Positions 16,185 through 25,842 of a DNA stretch of 64,000 nucleotides are shown in pieces; within the stretch, counting starts at the first letter, position 1, and each line of letters starts with the position of its first letter. The stretch is from Sphingomonas kyeonggiensis (lineage in GTDB: Bacteria > Pseudomonadota > Alphaproteobacteria > Sphingomonadales > Sphingomonadaceae). Where the stretch lies: contig NZ_JACHLN010000004.1 in the NCBI RefSeq assembly GCF_014204495.1, positions 372,001 through 436,000 on the forward strand. Reading direction: 5' to 3'. The notes beneath the pieces are model-generated. The model was not told the origin of the DNA. It worked only from the letters and a program-made list of their open reading frames with translations, and did no database searches. The position numbers and the translations under genes were made by a program.

Positions 16185-16880
16185 ATGATTCACGCCTTCT
16201 TCCTGTCCTTGGGCCAGCTGTTCGACCGGCCGATACTGGCGGTCTTCGTGAAATCGGTGCTGTTGACCCTGGTCCTGTTCGCCGCGGCGAGCGTCGGCCT
16301 GTGGTTCGGCATGCACGCGCTGGCCGACTGGATCGCCGGATGGATGGGCGGCTGGAGCGGATCGGACGCCTTTGCCGATATCGGCACGATCGTGCTGGTG
16401 GTCTTCTTCCACTGGCTGATGTTCCGCGCGATCGCCGTCGCCGTGATCGGCGTCTTCGCCGACGAAGTCGTCGCCGCGGTCGAGAAGAAGCATTATCCCG
16501 GCGCGCATGCCCAGGCGATCGACGTGCCGCTCGGTCGTTCGATCGCGATGGGCCTCGGCTCGGCGGTGCGGCTGATCGCGATCAACCTGCTGCTCTCGCC
16601 GCTCTACCTGCTCCTGCTGGTCACCGGCGTGGGCACCGCGCTCGCCTTCTTCCTGGTCAATAGCTGGCTGCTCGGCCGCGACCTGGGCGACATGGTCGCC
16701 GCCCGCCACATGCCGCGCGGCGACCTGCGCCGCTGGCGCGGGCGGACCAGCATGAGCCGCTTCGCGCTCGGCGCCGTGGGCACCGGGCTTCTGCTCGTCC
16801 CGATCCTGAACCTGGTCGCCCCGGTGCTGGGAGCCGCGATGGCCACCCATGCATTTCACCGCGGGAGGCGGGCATCGTGA
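16185..16880 (+). CDS. EI24/CysZ-like membrane protein
   Basis: A 231-aa membrane protein of the EI24 domain family (related to the sulfate-uptake protein CysZ). Hydrophobic segments: about residues 20-45, 65-90, 120-155 and 195-220. The conserved middle region PGAHAQAIDVPLGRSIAMGLGSAVR is recognisable in sphingomonad members. Transport substrate unknown. Overlaps the next gene by 4 nt (GTGA). Confidence 0.75.
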   Translation: MIHAFFLSLGQLFDRPILAVFVKSVLLTLVLFAAASVGLWFGMHALADWIAGWMGGWSGSDAFADIGTIVLVVFFHWLMFRAIAVAVIGVFADEVVAAVEKKHYPGAHAQAIDVPLGRSIAMGLGSAVRLIAINLLLSPLYLLLLVTGVGTALAFFLVNSWLLGRDLGDMVAARHMPRGDLRRWRGRTSMSRFALGAVGTGLLLVPILNLVAPVLGAAMATHAFHRGRRAS

Positions 16881-17263
16881 AGAAACTCATCCTTATCGGC
16901 ACCCTGGCGCTGGGCGCGTGCGGCGAAGGCGGCGTGATCCCGCCGCCGCGCGCCGGTTATGTCCCGGTGCCGAGCGCCCGGCCGACGCCGAGCACCGCGC
17001 CGATGCCGGCGAACCTCGCCGCGATCCAGGGCGCCACCGCCCCGCGCCTGATCGCCCGTTTCGGCAAGCCGCAGCTCGACGTCAGCGAGGGCACCGCCCG
17101 CAAGCTGCAATTCTCCGGGCCGATCTGCGTGCTCGACACCTATCTCTACCCGCAGAGCCGCGGCGAGCCGGTGGTCACCCATGTCGATGCCCGCCAGCGC
17201 GACGGCCGCCCGATCGACGAAGCCAGCTGCGTCGCGGCGCTCAGCGGAGCGCGGGCACGCTAG
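16877..17263 (+). CDS. Small lipoprotein
   Basis: A 128-aa protein with a type II signal peptide: KKLILIGTLALGAC, lipobox LGAC with Cys at residue 15. A proline-rich linker (residues 21-45) precedes a compact domain with LIARFGKPQLDVSEG and two further Cys residues (in GPICVLD and EASCVAA) that may pair. Sphingomonads have similar lipoproteins after EI24 genes; function unknown. GTG start overlaps the EI24 stop. The 3' end overlaps convergent queG by 23 bp. Confidence 0.75.
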   Translation: MKKLILIGTLALGACGEGGVIPPPRAGYVPVPSARPTPSTAPMPANLAAIQGATAPRLIARFGKPQLDVSEGTARKLQFSGPICVLDTYLYPQSRGEPVVTHVDARQRDGRPIDEASCVAALSGARAR

Positions 17264-18311
17264 CTTCGGGAGCGAGCTTCCCCAAAGCCCATTCCGCCGC
17301 CTCGCGCACCGTCTCGTCCGCGTCCTCCAGCAGCGCCCGCACCGGCGCGACCAATGTGGCGTCCCCGCTGTTCCCCGCCGCGATCAGGCAGTTGCGCATC
17401 ATCCGGTCGCGCCCGATCCGCTTGATCGGCGAGCCCGAAAAGACCTCGCGGAACCCCGCATCGTCCAGCGCCAGCAAGTCCGCGAGCGCCGGCGCGGTCA
17501 GCTCGGCGCGCGAGGTGAAGGCCATGTTGGCCTGCGCGGCATGGGCGAACTTGTTCCACGGGCACACCGCCAGGCAATCGTCGCAGCCATAGATGCGGTT
17601 GCCGATGCCTTCGCGGAATTCCTCCGGGATCGGCCCCTTGTGCTCGATCGTCAGGTACGAGATGCAGCGCCGCGCATCGAGCGTATAGGGCGCCGGAAAG
17701 GCATCGGTGGGGCACGCCGTCTGGCACGCGTCGCAGCTGCCGCAGGTGGTTCGCACCGGCCCGTCGGGCTCCAGCTCCAGCGTCGTGTAGATCGCCCCCA
17801 GGAACAGCCAGCTTCCATGCGAACGGCTCACCAGGTTGGTATGCTTCCCCTGCCACCCCAGCCCCGCCGCTTCCGCAAGCGGCTTCTCCATCACCGGCGC
17901 GGTGTCGACGAACACCTTGAGCTCCGCCCCTGGCGCCTCGGCGACCAGCCAGCGGCCAAGCTCCTTGAGCCGCCGCTTCATCACATCGTGATAGTCCTGC
18001 CCCTGGGCATAGGTGGAGATCCGCCCGATCCCGCCATGTTCGGCCAGCGCCAGCGGATCGCGCGCCGGGGCATAGCTCATCCCCAGCGAGATCACCGACT
18101 TCACCTCGGGCCACAGCCCTGCGGGCCGTTCGCGGTGATGCGCGCGTTCCTCCATCCACAGCATCGAGCCGTGGCGCCCTTCCTCGAGCCATTGCCGCAG
18201 CCGCTCGGCGGTCTTCGGCGCGGCATCGGCGCGCGCGATCCCGCAATCCGCGAACCCGATTTCCGCGGCTTTGGCCTTTATTAGGGCTTCGAGTGGCTTG
18301 TGTGCGTCCAC
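17241..18311 (-). CDS. queG: Epoxyqueuosine reductase
   Basis: Last step of queuosine synthesis in tRNA: reduces epoxyqueuosine with cobalamin and two 4Fe-4S clusters. Cluster cysteines are Cys190, 193, 196, 200 (CGSCDACQTACP) and Cys216, 243, 246, 250 (CDDCLAVCPW). The proposed catalytic Asp is in VFVDTAPVMEK near residue 136. The C-terminus has a short HEAT-like segment. The start is the GTG at 18311 (356 aa). Confidence 0.95.
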   Translation of the reverse strand: MDAHKPLEALIKAKAAEIGFADCGIARADAAPKTAERLRQWLEEGRHGSMLWMEERAHHRERPAGLWPEVKSVISLGMSYAPARDPLALAEHGGIGRISTYAQGQDYHDVMKRRLKELGRWLVAEAPGAELKVFVDTAPVMEKPLAEAAGLGWQGKHTNLVSRSHGSWLFLGAIYTTLELEPDGPVRTTCGSCDACQTACPTDAFPAPYTLDARRCISYLTIEHKGPIPEEFREGIGNRIYGCDDCLAVCPWNKFAHAAQANMAFTSRAELTAPALADLLALDDAGFREVFSGSPIKRIGRDRMMRNCLIAAGNSGDATLVAPVRALLEDADETVREAAEWALGKLAPEASVPALR

Positions 18312-18354
18312 ACGGACCCGCTACCATCAAAGCCACACGGAAGGGGACTCTCAT

Positions 18355-19277
<923 letters not shown>

Positions 19278-19281
<4 letters not shown>

Positions 19282-20510
19282 GCAAGTTCGCGCGCATGCT
19301 GCGCCAGGCGTTCACCGTCGCCCGGCGCGATTTCACCGCAACCGTCTTCACTCCCACCTTCCTGCTCTTCCTGCTCGCACCGGTGCTGATGATCGGCTTC
19401 GGCGCGGTCGGCGGGATCGGCGCCCAGTCGATCGTCGGCGACGATTCGCAGATGAAGATGGTGGTGATCGCCCCGCCCGCCCAGGCGCCGGTGCTGATCG
19501 AGACCGACCAGCAGCTCCGCACCCTCTTCCCGAAGAAGAGCGAGCTCGCCCCGCCACCGCTGACGATCGAGGCGCCCACCGCCGATCCGGCGGCCCAGGC
19601 CCGCGCCTATTTCGACAGCGACAAGTTCGATGCCGCCGCCGTGCTCTACGGCCCGCTCGACAAGCCCGAGATCCTCTACGCCCGTCGCGGCTGGACCGAG
19701 GCGCAGTACCTCACCCAGCTCGCCGAGCAGAGCCTGCGCGCCCAGAAGCTCGGCAAGGCCGAACCGATCGCCACCGTCACCCAGACGGTCGTCCAGCGCG
19801 GCCAGGGCTCGCCCACCGGGCGCGGCCAGGCCGCCTCGATCGGCGTGTTCGCGATCTTCTTCCTCACCCTGTTCCTCTCGGGCCAGGCCGTCGGCACCAT
19901 GGCCGAGGAGCGCTCGAACAAAGTGATCGAGATCCTCGCCGCAGCGGTGCCGCTCGAAAGCGTGTTCTTCGGCAAGCTGATCGGCATGTTCGGCGCCGCC
20001 GTGCTGTTCGTGCTGTTCTGGGCGACGGTCCTCATCAACGCGACCCGGCTGCTCCCGCCCGAAGTCGCCGGCAGCTTCCCGAGCCTGATCGCAGCGATCG
20101 GCGCGCCGACCTACGCGTTCCTGTTCATCGCCTATTTCACCATGTCCTACATGCTGCTCGGCGCCACCTTCCTCAGCATCGGCGCGCTCACCTCCACCCA
20201 GCGCGAACTGCAGATGCTGTCGCTGCCGATCACCATCTTCCAGATGATGATGTTCGGCCTGGCGCTCGCCGCCGCGAATCGCCCGGGCAACTGGGTCGAG
20301 ACCGTGGCGCAGATCTTCCCGTTCAGCTCCCCCTTCACGATGATCGGCCTGGCCGGCAGTTCGCCGGTGCTCTGGCCGCATCTGCTCGCGCTCGCCTGGC
20401 AGGCGCTGTGGGTGGCGATCATCATCACCGTCGGCGCCCGCCTGTTCCGCCGCGGCGTGCTCAAGTCGGGAAGCCCCAAGCGGCGCTCGAAGATCGAGGC
20501 GACAACGTAG
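19278..20510 (+). CDS. ABC-2 type exporter, permease (NatB-like)
   Basis: A 410-aa membrane subunit. TM1 at about residues 22-45, a periplasmic domain of about 140 residues, then five helices from about residue 185 on. The EERSNKVIEILAAAVPLESVFFGKLIG segment is the conserved cytoplasmic coupling element of NatB-type permeases. Coupled to the ATPase gene. Substrate unknown. Confidence 0.9.
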
Positions 20511-20523
20511 GCAAACTGCAAAT

Positions 20524-20650
20524 CCCCCTCCCTGAAAGGGAGGGGTTAGGGGTGGGTCGATGACCGCGATACGGCCAGCACATCGCGCAAGGCTTCCGTA
20601 TCGCCAGGCGCCCACCCACCCCCTGCCCCTCCCTTGCAGGGAGGGGAGTA
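20524..20650. repeat. Palindrome doublet, family C (REPIN-like)
   Basis: CCCTCCCTGAAAGGGAGGGG followed by TTAGGGGTGGGT at 20525-20557, and its inverted partner ACCCACCCCCTGCCCCTCCC with TTGCAGGGAGGGG at 20613-20647. A second, nearly identical doublet is at 28213-28357. It separates the ABC exporter from the P450 gene. Confidence 0.85.
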
Positions 20651-20674
20651 CCCCGCCCCCTATCACCTCTCACT

Positions 20675-20692
20675 ATTGACACTTCTGTCAAT
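20675..20692. promoter_or_regulatory. Inverted repeat, candidate operator of the P450 gene
   Basis: ATTGACA-CTTC-TGTCAAT, a perfect 7-bp inverted repeat, lies 37 bp upstream of the P450 start. The geometry suits a dimeric repressor such as TetR. Its left arm contains a consensus -35 hexamer (TTGACA), but I see no convincing -10 at 16-18 bp, so I call it an operator rather than a promoter. No candidate regulator gene is adjacent. Confidence 0.5.
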
Positions 20693-20728
20693 TAGGTATT
20701 CCCTCTCCAAAAATGCAGGAGAGGCAGC

Positions 20729-21970
20729 ATGGCTACGCTTGCGACGGAAACCGCGGCACCCGGCAGCATGAGCATCGATCCGCTCGACGTCAGTCGTCCC
20801 GAGCTCTACCGCGACGACACTTGGCACGCGCCCTTCCGCGAGCTGCGCGCCCGGGGCGGCATCCATTATCACGACAACACCGCCTTCGGCCCCTTCTGGT
20901 CGATCACCACCTACAAGCCGCTCGTCCAGGTCGAGTCGCTGCCCGACATCTTCTCGTCCGAGGCCGGCGGCATCACCATCGCCGACATGGCGGAGGGTGA
21001 CATCAAGATGCCGATGTTCATCGCGATGGACCGGCCCAAGCACACCGACCAGCGCCGCACCGTCGCCCCCGCCTTCACGCCGAGCGAGATGGTGCGGATG
21101 ACCGACAATATCCGGATGCGCACCGCCGAGATCCTCGATTCGCTGCCGGTGGGCCAGGAATTCGACTGGGTCGACCGGGTCTCGATCGAGCTGACCACCC
21201 AGATGCTGGCGCTGCTGTTCGACTTCCCCTGGGAAGAGCGCCGCAAGCTCACCTACTGGTCCGATTGGGCCGGCGACATCGAGATCGCCAAGGATCCGGT
21301 CCGCAAGGAGGAGCGCCGCCAGATCCTGTTCGAGTGCGCCGCCTATTTCGGCAATCTCTGGCAGGGCAAGGTCGGCAAGGAGCCGACGCCCGATCTGATC
21401 TCGATGATGATCCATTCGGACGCGATGAATCACATGGACCAGATGGAGTTCCTCGGGAACCTCATCCTGCTGATCGTCGGCGGCAACGACACCACCCGCA
21501 ACTCGATGAGCGCCTATGCCTGGGGGCTCAACCAGTTCCCCGAGGAGCGCGCCAAGCTCGAGGCCAATCCCGGCCTGATCGGCAATGCCACGCAGGAGAT
21601 CATCCGCTGGCAGACCCCGCTCGCGCACATGCGCCGCACCGCGACCCAGGATACCGAGCTCGACGGCCACAAGATCCGCGAGGGCGACAAGCTCGGCCTC
21701 TGGTACATCTCGGCCAATCGCGACGAGAGCGTCTTCGCGGATGCCGACAGCATCATCGTCGATCGCGAAAATGCCCGCCGCCACCTCGCCTTCGGCCATG
21801 GCATCCACCGCTGCGTCGGCGCCCGTCTGGCCGAGCTGCAGATCGGCGTGCTGATGGAGGAAATGGCCAAGCGCCGCCTGCGCGTGAACGTAACCGGCGA
21901 ACCCGAGCGCGTCGCCGCCTGCTTCGTCCACGGCTACAAGAAGATGGCGGTGGAACTGAGCCACTATTGA
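20729..21970 (+). CDS. Cytochrome P450, CYP153-like (alkane hydroxylase type)
   Basis: A 413-aa soluble bacterial P450. The haem-thiolate motif FGHGIHRCVGARLAE has its Cys at residue 362; the I-helix oxygen-binding motif is GGNDTT at 251-256; the K-helix is EIIRWQTPLAHMRR. These blocks, plus GPFWSITTYK, GGITIADM and EFDWVDRVSIELTTQMLALLFDFPW, closely recall CYP153 terminal alkane hydroxylases. Such enzymes need a ferredoxin and reductase; none is encoded nearby. Good ribosome-binding site GGAGAGG 4 nt before the ATG. CYP153 is a judgement from memory; the P450 call itself is firm. Confidence 0.9.
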   Translation: MATLATETAAPGSMSIDPLDVSRPELYRDDTWHAPFRELRARGGIHYHDNTAFGPFWSITTYKPLVQVESLPDIFSSEAGGITIADMAEGDIKMPMFIAMDRPKHTDQRRTVAPAFTPSEMVRMTDNIRMRTAEILDSLPVGQEFDWVDRVSIELTTQMLALLFDFPWEERRKLTYWSDWAGDIEIAKDPVRKEERRQILFECAAYFGNLWQGKVGKEPTPDLISMMIHSDAMNHMDQMEFLGNLILLIVGGNDTTRNSMSAYAWGLNQFPEERAKLEANPGLIGNATQEIIRWQTPLAHMRRTATQDTELDGHKIREGDKLGLWYISANRDESVFADADSIIVDRENARRHLAFGHGIHRCVGARLAELQIGVLMEEMAKRRLRVNVTGEPERVAACFVHGYKKMAVELSHY

Positions 21971-22000
21971 GCCCGCCTTTGCCCACGCTTCTTTTTAATC

Positions 22001-22083
22001 GTCATCCCCGCGAAGGCGGGGATCCAGAGTGGCAGAGCGATTCCCTTCGTGACCCTGGATCCCCGCCTTCGCGGGGATGACGA
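22001..22083. repeat. Palindrome doublet, family B (REPIN-like)
   Basis: GTCATCCCCGCGAAGGCGGG with GATCCAG at 22001-22027, and its inverse CTGGATCCCCGCCTTCGCGG with GGATGAC at about 22055-22082. Fills the gap between the P450 and msrB. Confidence 0.85.
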
Positions 22084-22154
22084 CTTGGGGGGGGCAGCGT
22101 CCTCCCTACCAACGGATACTGGACGCAGGCATGCCGCCTCCCCACATCCCTTCC

Positions 22155-22637
22155 ATGGAAACCAACCGCCGCAGCTTCCTCACGATCGCCGGCCTCGGCG
22201 CCCTCACCGCAGCCTGTGGCGGAACGCCTGCCGAGGCGGCGCAGAAATTCCCGTTCACGCTCAGCGATGCCGAATGGCGCAAGCGGCTCAGTCCCGCCGC
22301 CTATCGCGTGCTCCGCCAGGGCGCGACCGAATACGCCTATTCCAGCCCGCTCAACAAGGAGCACCGCGCCGGCACGTTCACCTGCGCCGGCTGCGCGCTG
22401 CCCCTGTTCAGCTCGGCGACCAAGTTCGACAGCGGCACCGGCTGGCCGAGCTTCTGGCAGCCGCTTCCCAACGCGGTGGTCACCCGCGGCGACAACACGC
22501 TCGGCATGAGCCGTACCGAAGTCCTCTGCCGCCGCTGCGGCGGGCATCTCGGCCATGTCTTCGACGACGGCCCCCGCCCCACCGGCAAGCGCTACTGCAT
22601 GAACGGCGTGGCGCTGGCGTTCGTGGCGAAGGGGTAG
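22155..22637 (+). CDS. msrB: Peptide-methionine (R)-S-oxide reductase, exported
   Basis: Repairs oxidised methionine in proteins. A 160-aa MsrB with zinc-ligand pairs CAGC and CRRC, and the catalytic Cys in RYCMNGVALAF near the C-terminus. The N-terminus NRRSFLTIAGLGALTAAC combines a twin-arginine motif with a possible lipobox (Cys21), so it is predicted to act in the envelope. I start at ATG 22155; another ATG 24 nt upstream would add eight residues before the Tat motif. The usual resolving Cys region GTGWPSFW is intact. Confidence 0.92.
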   Translation: METNRRSFLTIAGLGALTAACGGTPAEAAQKFPFTLSDAEWRKRLSPAAYRVLRQGATEYAYSSPLNKEHRAGTFTCAGCALPLFSSATKFDSGTGWPSFWQPLPNAVVTRGDNTLGMSRTEVLCRRCGGHLGHVFDDGPRPTGKRYCMNGVALAFVAKG

Positions 22638-22658
22638 CCGAGTTCCCGCTGAACTGCT

Positions 22659-22676
22659 CCCCGGCGAACGCCGGGG
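22659..22676. repeat. Single family A palindrome
   Basis: CCCCGGCGAACGCCGGGG, a variant of family A with ACG in place of AAG in the loop side, 21 bp after the msrB stop. Confidence 0.7.
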
Positions 22677-22709
22677 AAGCGGATACGGCAATCCCAGCCG
22701 TCAGACACG

Positions 22710-22737
22710 AAAAAGCCCGGCAGTGCCGGGCTTTTCC
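22710..22737. terminator. Bidirectional intrinsic terminator
   Basis: AAAAGCCCGG-CAGTG-CCGGGCTTTT at 22711-22735 ends in T-runs on both strands and lies between convergent msrB and the CHAP gene, serving both. Confidence 0.85.
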
Positions 22738-22760
22738 AATTCCGATCCTGACCGACCAGA

Positions 22761-23330
22761 TCAGCCCGCGTCGGGCATCTCGTTCTTGGCGTCGGCGATC
22801 ACGTCGCTCATGTCGAGGTCGAGCGACGGCTTGAAATCGTCCTCGTCGAAGTCGCGCGGCGCGCCGCCCGAATAGATGAAGCCGTTGACCGGATAGACCG
22901 AGGTGCCGAGGCCGCCGACCGGCGCGAACCACACCTTCACTTCGCTCCAGTCGCCCGCGGCCGACACGTCCACCGCGCGGACGTTGCGCTCGATGCCGCC
23001 GGCGCGCGACCAGTTGGCATGGGTGAGCAGCACTTCGCGGTCGCTGACGATCTGCGAGACCATCGCGACATGGCCGAGCGGCATCTTCGAGGTGCGCTGG
23101 AACGACATCACCGAACCGACCTTCGGGGCCTCGCCGCGCTGGTAGCGGCCGGCGGCCTGGTTCCACCAGGTCCAGGCATTGCCGTGGATGTTCACGCCCG
23201 AGATCTCACGGGCATAGGGCGCGCACTGCCAGAAGGTACGGCCCTTGGCCGAAGCCGCCTGCGGGGCGGCCATCATCAGGGTGCAAACAGCCATCAGCGC
23301 AAAACGCGCTGCGAGAACACGGAAATTCAT
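22761..23330 (-). CDS. Secreted CHAP-domain amidase/peptidase
   Basis: A 189-aa exported protein with signal peptide (residues 1-28, cut near ASA-KG). CHAP (cysteine-histidine amidohydrolase/peptidase) catalytic residues: Cys36 in WQCAPYARE, His87 in PLGHVAMVSQI and Asn106 in THANW. CHAP enzymes cut peptidoglycan peptides or amides, or glutathionylspermidine. The acidic C-terminus (DEDDFKPSLDLDMSD) is an added tail. No partner gene; likely cell-wall remodelling. Confidence 0.85.
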   Translation of the reverse strand: MNFRVLAARFALMAVCTLMMAAPQAASAKGRTFWQCAPYAREISGVNIHGNAWTWWNQAAGRYQRGEAPKVGSVMSFQRTSKMPLGHVAMVSQIVSDREVLLTHANWSRAGGIERNVRAVDVSAAGDWSEVKVWFAPVGGLGTSVYPVNGFIYSGGAPRDFDEDDFKPSLDLDMSDVIADAKNEMPDAG

Positions 23331-23762
23331 GGACCCCCCGGTCAGGAAGCAGTCAGGTGTTGAGTGCGACTGACCAGATCATAGGACGTAAGTATAGGCC
23401 TGCGGTTCACCGATCCGACGAACCGTTGCGACGAGCCGATGACTTGCAGATGAACGGCGATTCCGGGGGAACTTTGCCCCTGCCGGCGCCCCTGCCTTCC
23501 CCGCACACGCGAAGACGCCCGCGCCCGCCTCCGTACGAACCCCGATCCGGATACGCCCCGAATGGGCAATTTCCTGTCGCAAGGCCATCAGGTGGCGTGG
23601 TTTTCCACAAGCGCCCCTTCGGTTCATCGCATCGATGTTGCGCTGCGGAATCACTTGGTCTCCTATAATGAACAGGGGACGACGGCAGGTTAAGCGGCCC
23701 GTTAACCATATGGGCGCATGATCTGCTTTGGAGGGTCACGATTGGGGTGGGAGTTTTGAACG
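23331..23762. other. 432-bp intergenic region, divergent
   Basis: Upstream regions of the divergent CHAP and hypothetical genes. It holds a perfect TATAAT hexamer at 23664-23669 and a GGTTAA-N8-TTAACC inverted repeat at 23689-23707. I see no ORF with a credible start, no known RNA family and no palindrome of families A-D. Confidence 0.6.
23664..23669 (+). promoter_or_regulatory. Possible -10 hexamer
   Basis: TATAAT, 94 bp before the hypothetical gene at 23763. No good -35 is seen at 16-18 bp spacing (the sequence there is CGCTGC), so the promoter is tentative. The downstream GGTTAA/TTAACC inverted repeat (23689-23707) would lie in the transcribed leader. Confidence 0.3.
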
Positions 23763-24314
23763 ATGGGAGCACGAGCTAAACCGGCAGAAGGCGCGATGAC
23801 GCTGGCCGAAATGAAGGAATTCGCGGGTTTCAGCGCCGCCACGCAGCGCTACATCCGCCGCTCGCTCGATATCGGGCTCGAGCGCGAGGACGCGATGCTC
23901 CGCTGGTCGCGCGACGTGGTCGAAGCCGCCAGCATCCGCGCCCAGGCCCATATCTATGAGCGCCTCCAGGAAGTCCGCGCGATGATCCCCGACGACAGCG
24001 ACCTCGATTCGATCGAGCCGTTCCTGTCGCCGCTGGTCGCGATCGCCGCGTTCGACCTCAGCCAGGGCCGCCTCACCAGCTTCTCGGCCTTCCGCTTCCT
24101 CTACGAGCGGCTGATCGGCGCCGAAGTGCGCCCCTGGCTGCCCTCGGCTTTCTGCGCCGCCGCCGCCCTGCCGCACCTCCACCCGGACCTGCGCCGCAAG
24201 CTGCTCCAGTCGATCAGCGAAGCCGCCGCAACCGCCTCGGGCTGGTCGAACCGCCAGCCGAGCTTCTACCCGGCCTGGGTGGAGAAGGTGGACTCGGCCG
24301 CGCTGCCGAACTGA
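23763..24314 (+). CDS. Hypothetical protein, soluble, alpha-helical
   Basis: A 183-aa protein I do not recognise. It is predicted mostly helical, has no signal peptide or membrane helix, and opens with TLAEMKEFAGFSAATQRYIRRSLDIG after a short basic leader. Two possible starts: ATG 23763 (GGGAG 9 nt upstream) and an in-frame ATG 11 codons later. It stands alone between the CHAP and extensin-like genes; no function proposed. Confidence 0.7.
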   Translation: MGARAKPAEGAMTLAEMKEFAGFSAATQRYIRRSLDIGLEREDAMLRWSRDVVEAASIRAQAHIYERLQEVRAMIPDDSDLDSIEPFLSPLVAIAAFDLSQGRLTSFSAFRFLYERLIGAEVRPWLPSAFCAAAALPHLHPDLRRKLLQSISEAAATASGWSNRQPSFYPAWVEKVDSAALPN

Positions 24315-24331
24315 TATTCCGGCGGGCTTGC

Positions 24332-25066
24332 CTAGCGGCAGGCCCGCCACCCCATCTCGCCGCGCTCGGCCTCGTCGAGGTGCAGGTGATCGCGGTGCGC
24401 CGCGTTATAGTCCGGCGACAGCACCGTCGAGAACAGCTTGCACGCCCCGGTGCGCACCTCGCGCAGGAACGCCGCCTTCTCGCCGCCCTCGCCCCAGTCC
24501 TTGAGCACGCTGATCCGCGTCCCGTCCGCCAGGCGAAAGCCCGCCACGTCGAGCGCATCCGCCGTCGCATGCTCGCTCCAGTCGCCGGCACTGCGCCCAT
24601 ATATCCGCCGGCACGAATAGCTGCCGAGATGCTCGATCTGCGCGACCTGCACCCCGAAATGCTTCTGCGCCGCCGGCTGGACGATCTCCCATTCCCACAG
24701 CGACAGCGCCGCCGCGACCGGACAGGAAGTGCCGGGATTGGCCGGACTCATCGCGATCCCGCGCGAGCCGCCCGCGGTCAATCGCACGCCGTCGCCATAG
24801 CCGCAGGCGGGATCGCTCCCCTTCACTTCGGGCAAAGCGGTGTAGCGCACGCCCGCCGCGCGCAGCAGCGCCCGGCATTCGGCATAATCGTCGCTCAGCC
24901 CCGCCAGCTTGCGCCCGGTGAACACCCCGATCGGCTGGCTCAGGTCGAGCCGCGTCCAGGGCAGGTCCTGCGGCCGCCCGCGCAGCACCGCCCAGCCGAG
25001 GAACAGCCCGAACAGCAGCACTGCCGCCAGGATCGTCCAGCCGATCGCCCGGCGCACCCGCTTCAA
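24332..25066 (-). CDS. Extensin-like C-terminal domain protein, membrane-anchored
   Basis: A 244-aa protein with one N-terminal membrane helix (about residues 8-28) and an extensin-like C-terminal domain found in many alphaproteobacteria, related to VanY/peptidase M15 folds. Landmarks: CGYGDGVRLT, PVAAALSLWE, SYSCRRIYGRSAGDWSEHAT, ALDVAGFRLADGT and the C-terminal HRDHLHLDE with paired His. At least six Cys may form disulfides. TTG start at 25066 overlaps the NUDIX stop (TTGA), suggesting coupling. Peptidoglycan-related activity is plausible, not shown. Confidence 0.8.
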   Translation of the reverse strand: MKRVRRAIGWTILAAVLLFGLFLGWAVLRGRPQDLPWTRLDLSQPIGVFTGRKLAGLSDDYAECRALLRAAGVRYTALPEVKGSDPACGYGDGVRLTAGGSRGIAMSPANPGTSCPVAAALSLWEWEIVQPAAQKHFGVQVAQIEHLGSYSCRRIYGRSAGDWSEHATADALDVAGFRLADGTRISVLKDWGEGGEKAAFLREVRTGACKLFSTVLSPDYNAAHRDHLHLDEAERGEMGWRACR

Positions 25067-25806
25067 ATGCGAACCGCGTCTTCCAGCCGCTGCGAAGTGA
25101 TCGGATAGCCGAGGTCGTCGGGGATGCAGAGCCGCCGCTCGCCGTCCCGCTCCTCGATCCACGGCGTCACCGTGCGGATCGGATGCGCCCGGGCATCGGC
25201 CACCGCCGCGTCGAAGCTCGCGTACTGCGCCAGCCGGTCGAGGTTGCGGCGGGTCGGAAAGATGATGTGCGCCTCGCCCCGGTCCGCCGCGTCGAGCACC
25301 GCCCGGGCGCTCGCCCAGAACACCCGGACATTCTCGTTGCCGTCGACCAGCGGCTCGGCCCCCTTGGGCGCCCGCGCCAGGTAGAAGCGCGTGTCGAACA
25401 CCTTGTGGTGCACGCCGGCCGGCAGCCAGCGCGAGAAGGGCACCAGCGCGTCGAGGTCGAGCGCCGCGCCCGCCTCGTCGAGCAATTCCCCCATCGCCTC
25501 GCCGGCATAGAGCCGGTCGCGCAGCGCCAGCATGTCGCCCGCCGGCGCCAGGCCCACCGCGACACCCGCTTCCTCCAGCGTCTCGCGGATCGCCCCGATC
25601 CGCGCGGCATTCTCGTCGACATCGCCCGCATGCAGCGCCGCCAGCGCGAAATCGCCCGGATCGACTCGCCCGCCGGGAAACACCAGCGCCCCGCCGGCAA
25701 ACGACATCGCCGCCGCCCGCTCGACCATCAGCAGCTCGGGCGGCCCCTGCTCGGCCTCGCGCATCACGATCACGGTCGCCGCGGGAATCGCCTGTTCTTC
25801 GGTCAT
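25063..25806 (-). CDS. NUDIX hydrolase (NUDT19-like)
   Basis: A 247-aa NUDIX protein. The catalytic helix RETLEEAG is at residues 74-81, but the Gly-rich start of the Nudix box (FPGGRVDPGD at 43-52) is separated from it by a longer insert than in classic members. That layout is seen in NUDT19/NUDT7-type CoA or acyl-CoA diphosphatases. Substrate uncertain. First gene of a two-gene unit with the extensin-like gene. Confidence 0.82.
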   Translation of the reverse strand: MTEEQAIPAATVIVMREAEQGPPELLMVERAAAMSFAGGALVFPGGRVDPGDFALAALHAGDVDENAARIGAIRETLEEAGVAVGLAPAGDMLALRDRLYAGEAMGELLDEAGAALDLDALVPFSRWLPAGVHHKVFDTRFYLARAPKGAEPLVDGNENVRVFWASARAVLDAADRGEAHIIFPTRRNLDRLAQYASFDAAVADARAHPIRTVTPWIEERDGERRLCIPDDLGYPITSQRLEDAVRI

Positions 25807-25842
25807 GGAGGAGAGTTTAGGGCGCGCTGGCGCAAATTACAT

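Noticed and set aside
23689..23707. GGTTAA-N8-TTAACC as a CtrA binding site
   Set aside because: CtrA full sites have TTAA-N7-TTAA spacing; here the gap is 8, so I list it only as an inverted repeat.
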